In this document: positions 63,704 to 64,000 of the stretch, piece by piece
How the letters are laid out: every line of letters begins with the position of its first letter
Numbering within the stretch: position 1 is the stretch's first letter
Assembly: GCA_937920495.1 (NCBI GenBank)
Contig: CALEUQ010000002.1
Coordinates: 59,984 to 123,983 of the forward strand
DNA: 64,000 bases
Direction: 5' to 3'
Origin: an uncultured bacterium
GTDB lineage: Bacteria; Spirochaetota; UBA4802; UB4802
Translations under genes and position numbers: made by a program
Notes under the pieces: generated by a model
What the model saw: the letters and a program-made list of their open reading frames with translations, nothing else
Told to the model about the DNA's origin: nothing
The model's database searches: none

Positions 63704-63717
63704 GGCATGAGTTATGC
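63704..63717 (+). promoter_or_regulatory. Sigma-54 (-24/-12) promoter
   Basis: TTGGCATGAGTTATGCTT: GG at 63704-63705 and GC at 63716-63717 with exactly 10 bases between, and TGGCA as in the consensus. The predicted start point near 63729 lies almost on the start codon of the next gene, so the message would be leaderless or nearly so. Confidence 0.65.
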
Positions 63718-63730
63718 TTAAGTTATGAGT

Positions 63731-64000
63731 ATGAAGAACGAGATTATCGCATTACCAGTGTTTCATGAAAGGCTTTCGCCACTTCTTGATGAAGCGCGCA
63801 GATTTGTTGTTGTGACAGTGAACAATCATACCATAACAGAGCGCACGATAGTTGATATTAATGAACAAAGTGCGTTCATCAGGATTGAGCGGCTCAAAGA
63901 GATGGGAGTTACAGTGTTATTATGTGGAGCTGTGAGCGATGTGCTGGCCAGGTTTATTATGGACCGTGAATTTAGATTATTTTCATGGCTCTATGGCACA
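63731..64000 (+). CDS. Dinitrogenase iron-molybdenum cofactor (NifX/NifB-like) family protein, N-terminal part
   Basis: 90 codons to the window edge, no stop. MKNEIIALPVFHERLSPLLDEARRFVVVTV is the typical start of the small NifX/MTH1175-like family that binds metal clusters; LKEMGVTVLLCGAVSDVLARFI carries the usual Cys-Gly. Start ATG 63731 fits family starts; ATG 63725 is also in frame. Members of this family often sit beside PAS/sigma-54 activators like the one upstream. Function outside nitrogen fixation is unclear, and no nif gene is seen here. Confidence 0.8.
   Translation, partial: MKNEIIALPVFHERLSPLLDEARRFVVVTVNNHTITERTIVDINEQSAFIRIERLKEMGVTVLLCGAVSDVLARFIMDREFRLFSWLYGT

Noticed and set aside
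1..64000. CRISPR array, prophage, integron, rRNA or tRNA genes
   Set aside because: No regularly spaced direct repeats, phage or integrase genes, or cloverleaf/ribosomal sequences were seen by eye; a tRNA search program was not available.
63731..64000. Evidence for nitrogen fixation
   Set aside because: The NifX/NifB-like family is widespread in non-fixing anaerobes and no nifHDK or other nif gene is present in the window.

Overview
The window is a 64 kb piece of a low-G+C (roughly 35%) didermal, flagellated bacterium. It is most consistent with a spirochaete (Spirochaetota), but I infer this from gene content and not from a marker gene. The clues are a CHASE2-type adenylate cyclase, a nadD / LCP-LytR_C / rsfS gene string, fliS with a second small chaperone-like gene, a bactofilin, membrane-bound AraC regulators, Omp85-like and other beta-barrel outer-membrane proteins, and two GH36 enzymes. 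I see no rRNA, tRNA, CRISPR array, prophage or full insertion sequence. Most of the window is chromosomal housekeeping and metabolic DNA.

Layout. 0-11 kb: cut amidohydrolase, AraC regulator, acyl-CoA synthetase, exported OB-fold-like protein, adenylate cyclase, Cys-cluster protein, queH, then DAHP synthase behind an aromatic leader peptide, and a lipid kinase. 11-21 kb: SGNH hydrolase, nitronate monooxygenase, a ferredoxin-type reductase plus CrtI-like oxidase under a palindromic operator, citrate synthase, GH36 and paraoxonase-like proteins. 20-25 kb: an operon of Omp85-like protein, MoxR ATPase, vWA/zincin protein and a 28-residue-repeat protein. 25-34 kb: permease, TusA-like carrier, GT51, kelch protein, then NtrC-type regulator, degenerate kinase, rsfS, LCP protein and nadD. 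34-40 kb: Cus-type copper/silver efflux operon. 40-49 kb: gatB, purC, fliS, three unrecognised genes and nadA. 49-64 kb: ECF sigma/FecR pair, acyltransferase, second GH36, aminotransferase, YlbF-family protein, bactofilin, second acyl-CoA ligase, a lipoprotein, a PAS/sigma-54 activator and the start of a NifX-like gene it probably controls.

Four DNA-level signals stand out. (1) A 26-codon leader ORF (9011-9091) has nine aromatic codons in a row and sits in mutually exclusive hairpins ahead of DAHP synthase, an attenuator layout. (2) The octamer GCGATAGT occurs 22 times on the two strands, against about one expected, in several reading frames and between genes; this points to a genome-wide DNA signal. 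(3) A family of about 90-120 bp imperfect palindromes sits in at least six intergenic gaps, three copies flanked by 12-bp direct repeats: a non-autonomous mobile element. (4) A second, about 80-bp repeat occurs twice. The 3' end also shows a complete sigma-54 circuit: activator gene, twin 15-bp palindromes 32 bp apart, a GG-N10-GC promoter and the target gene.
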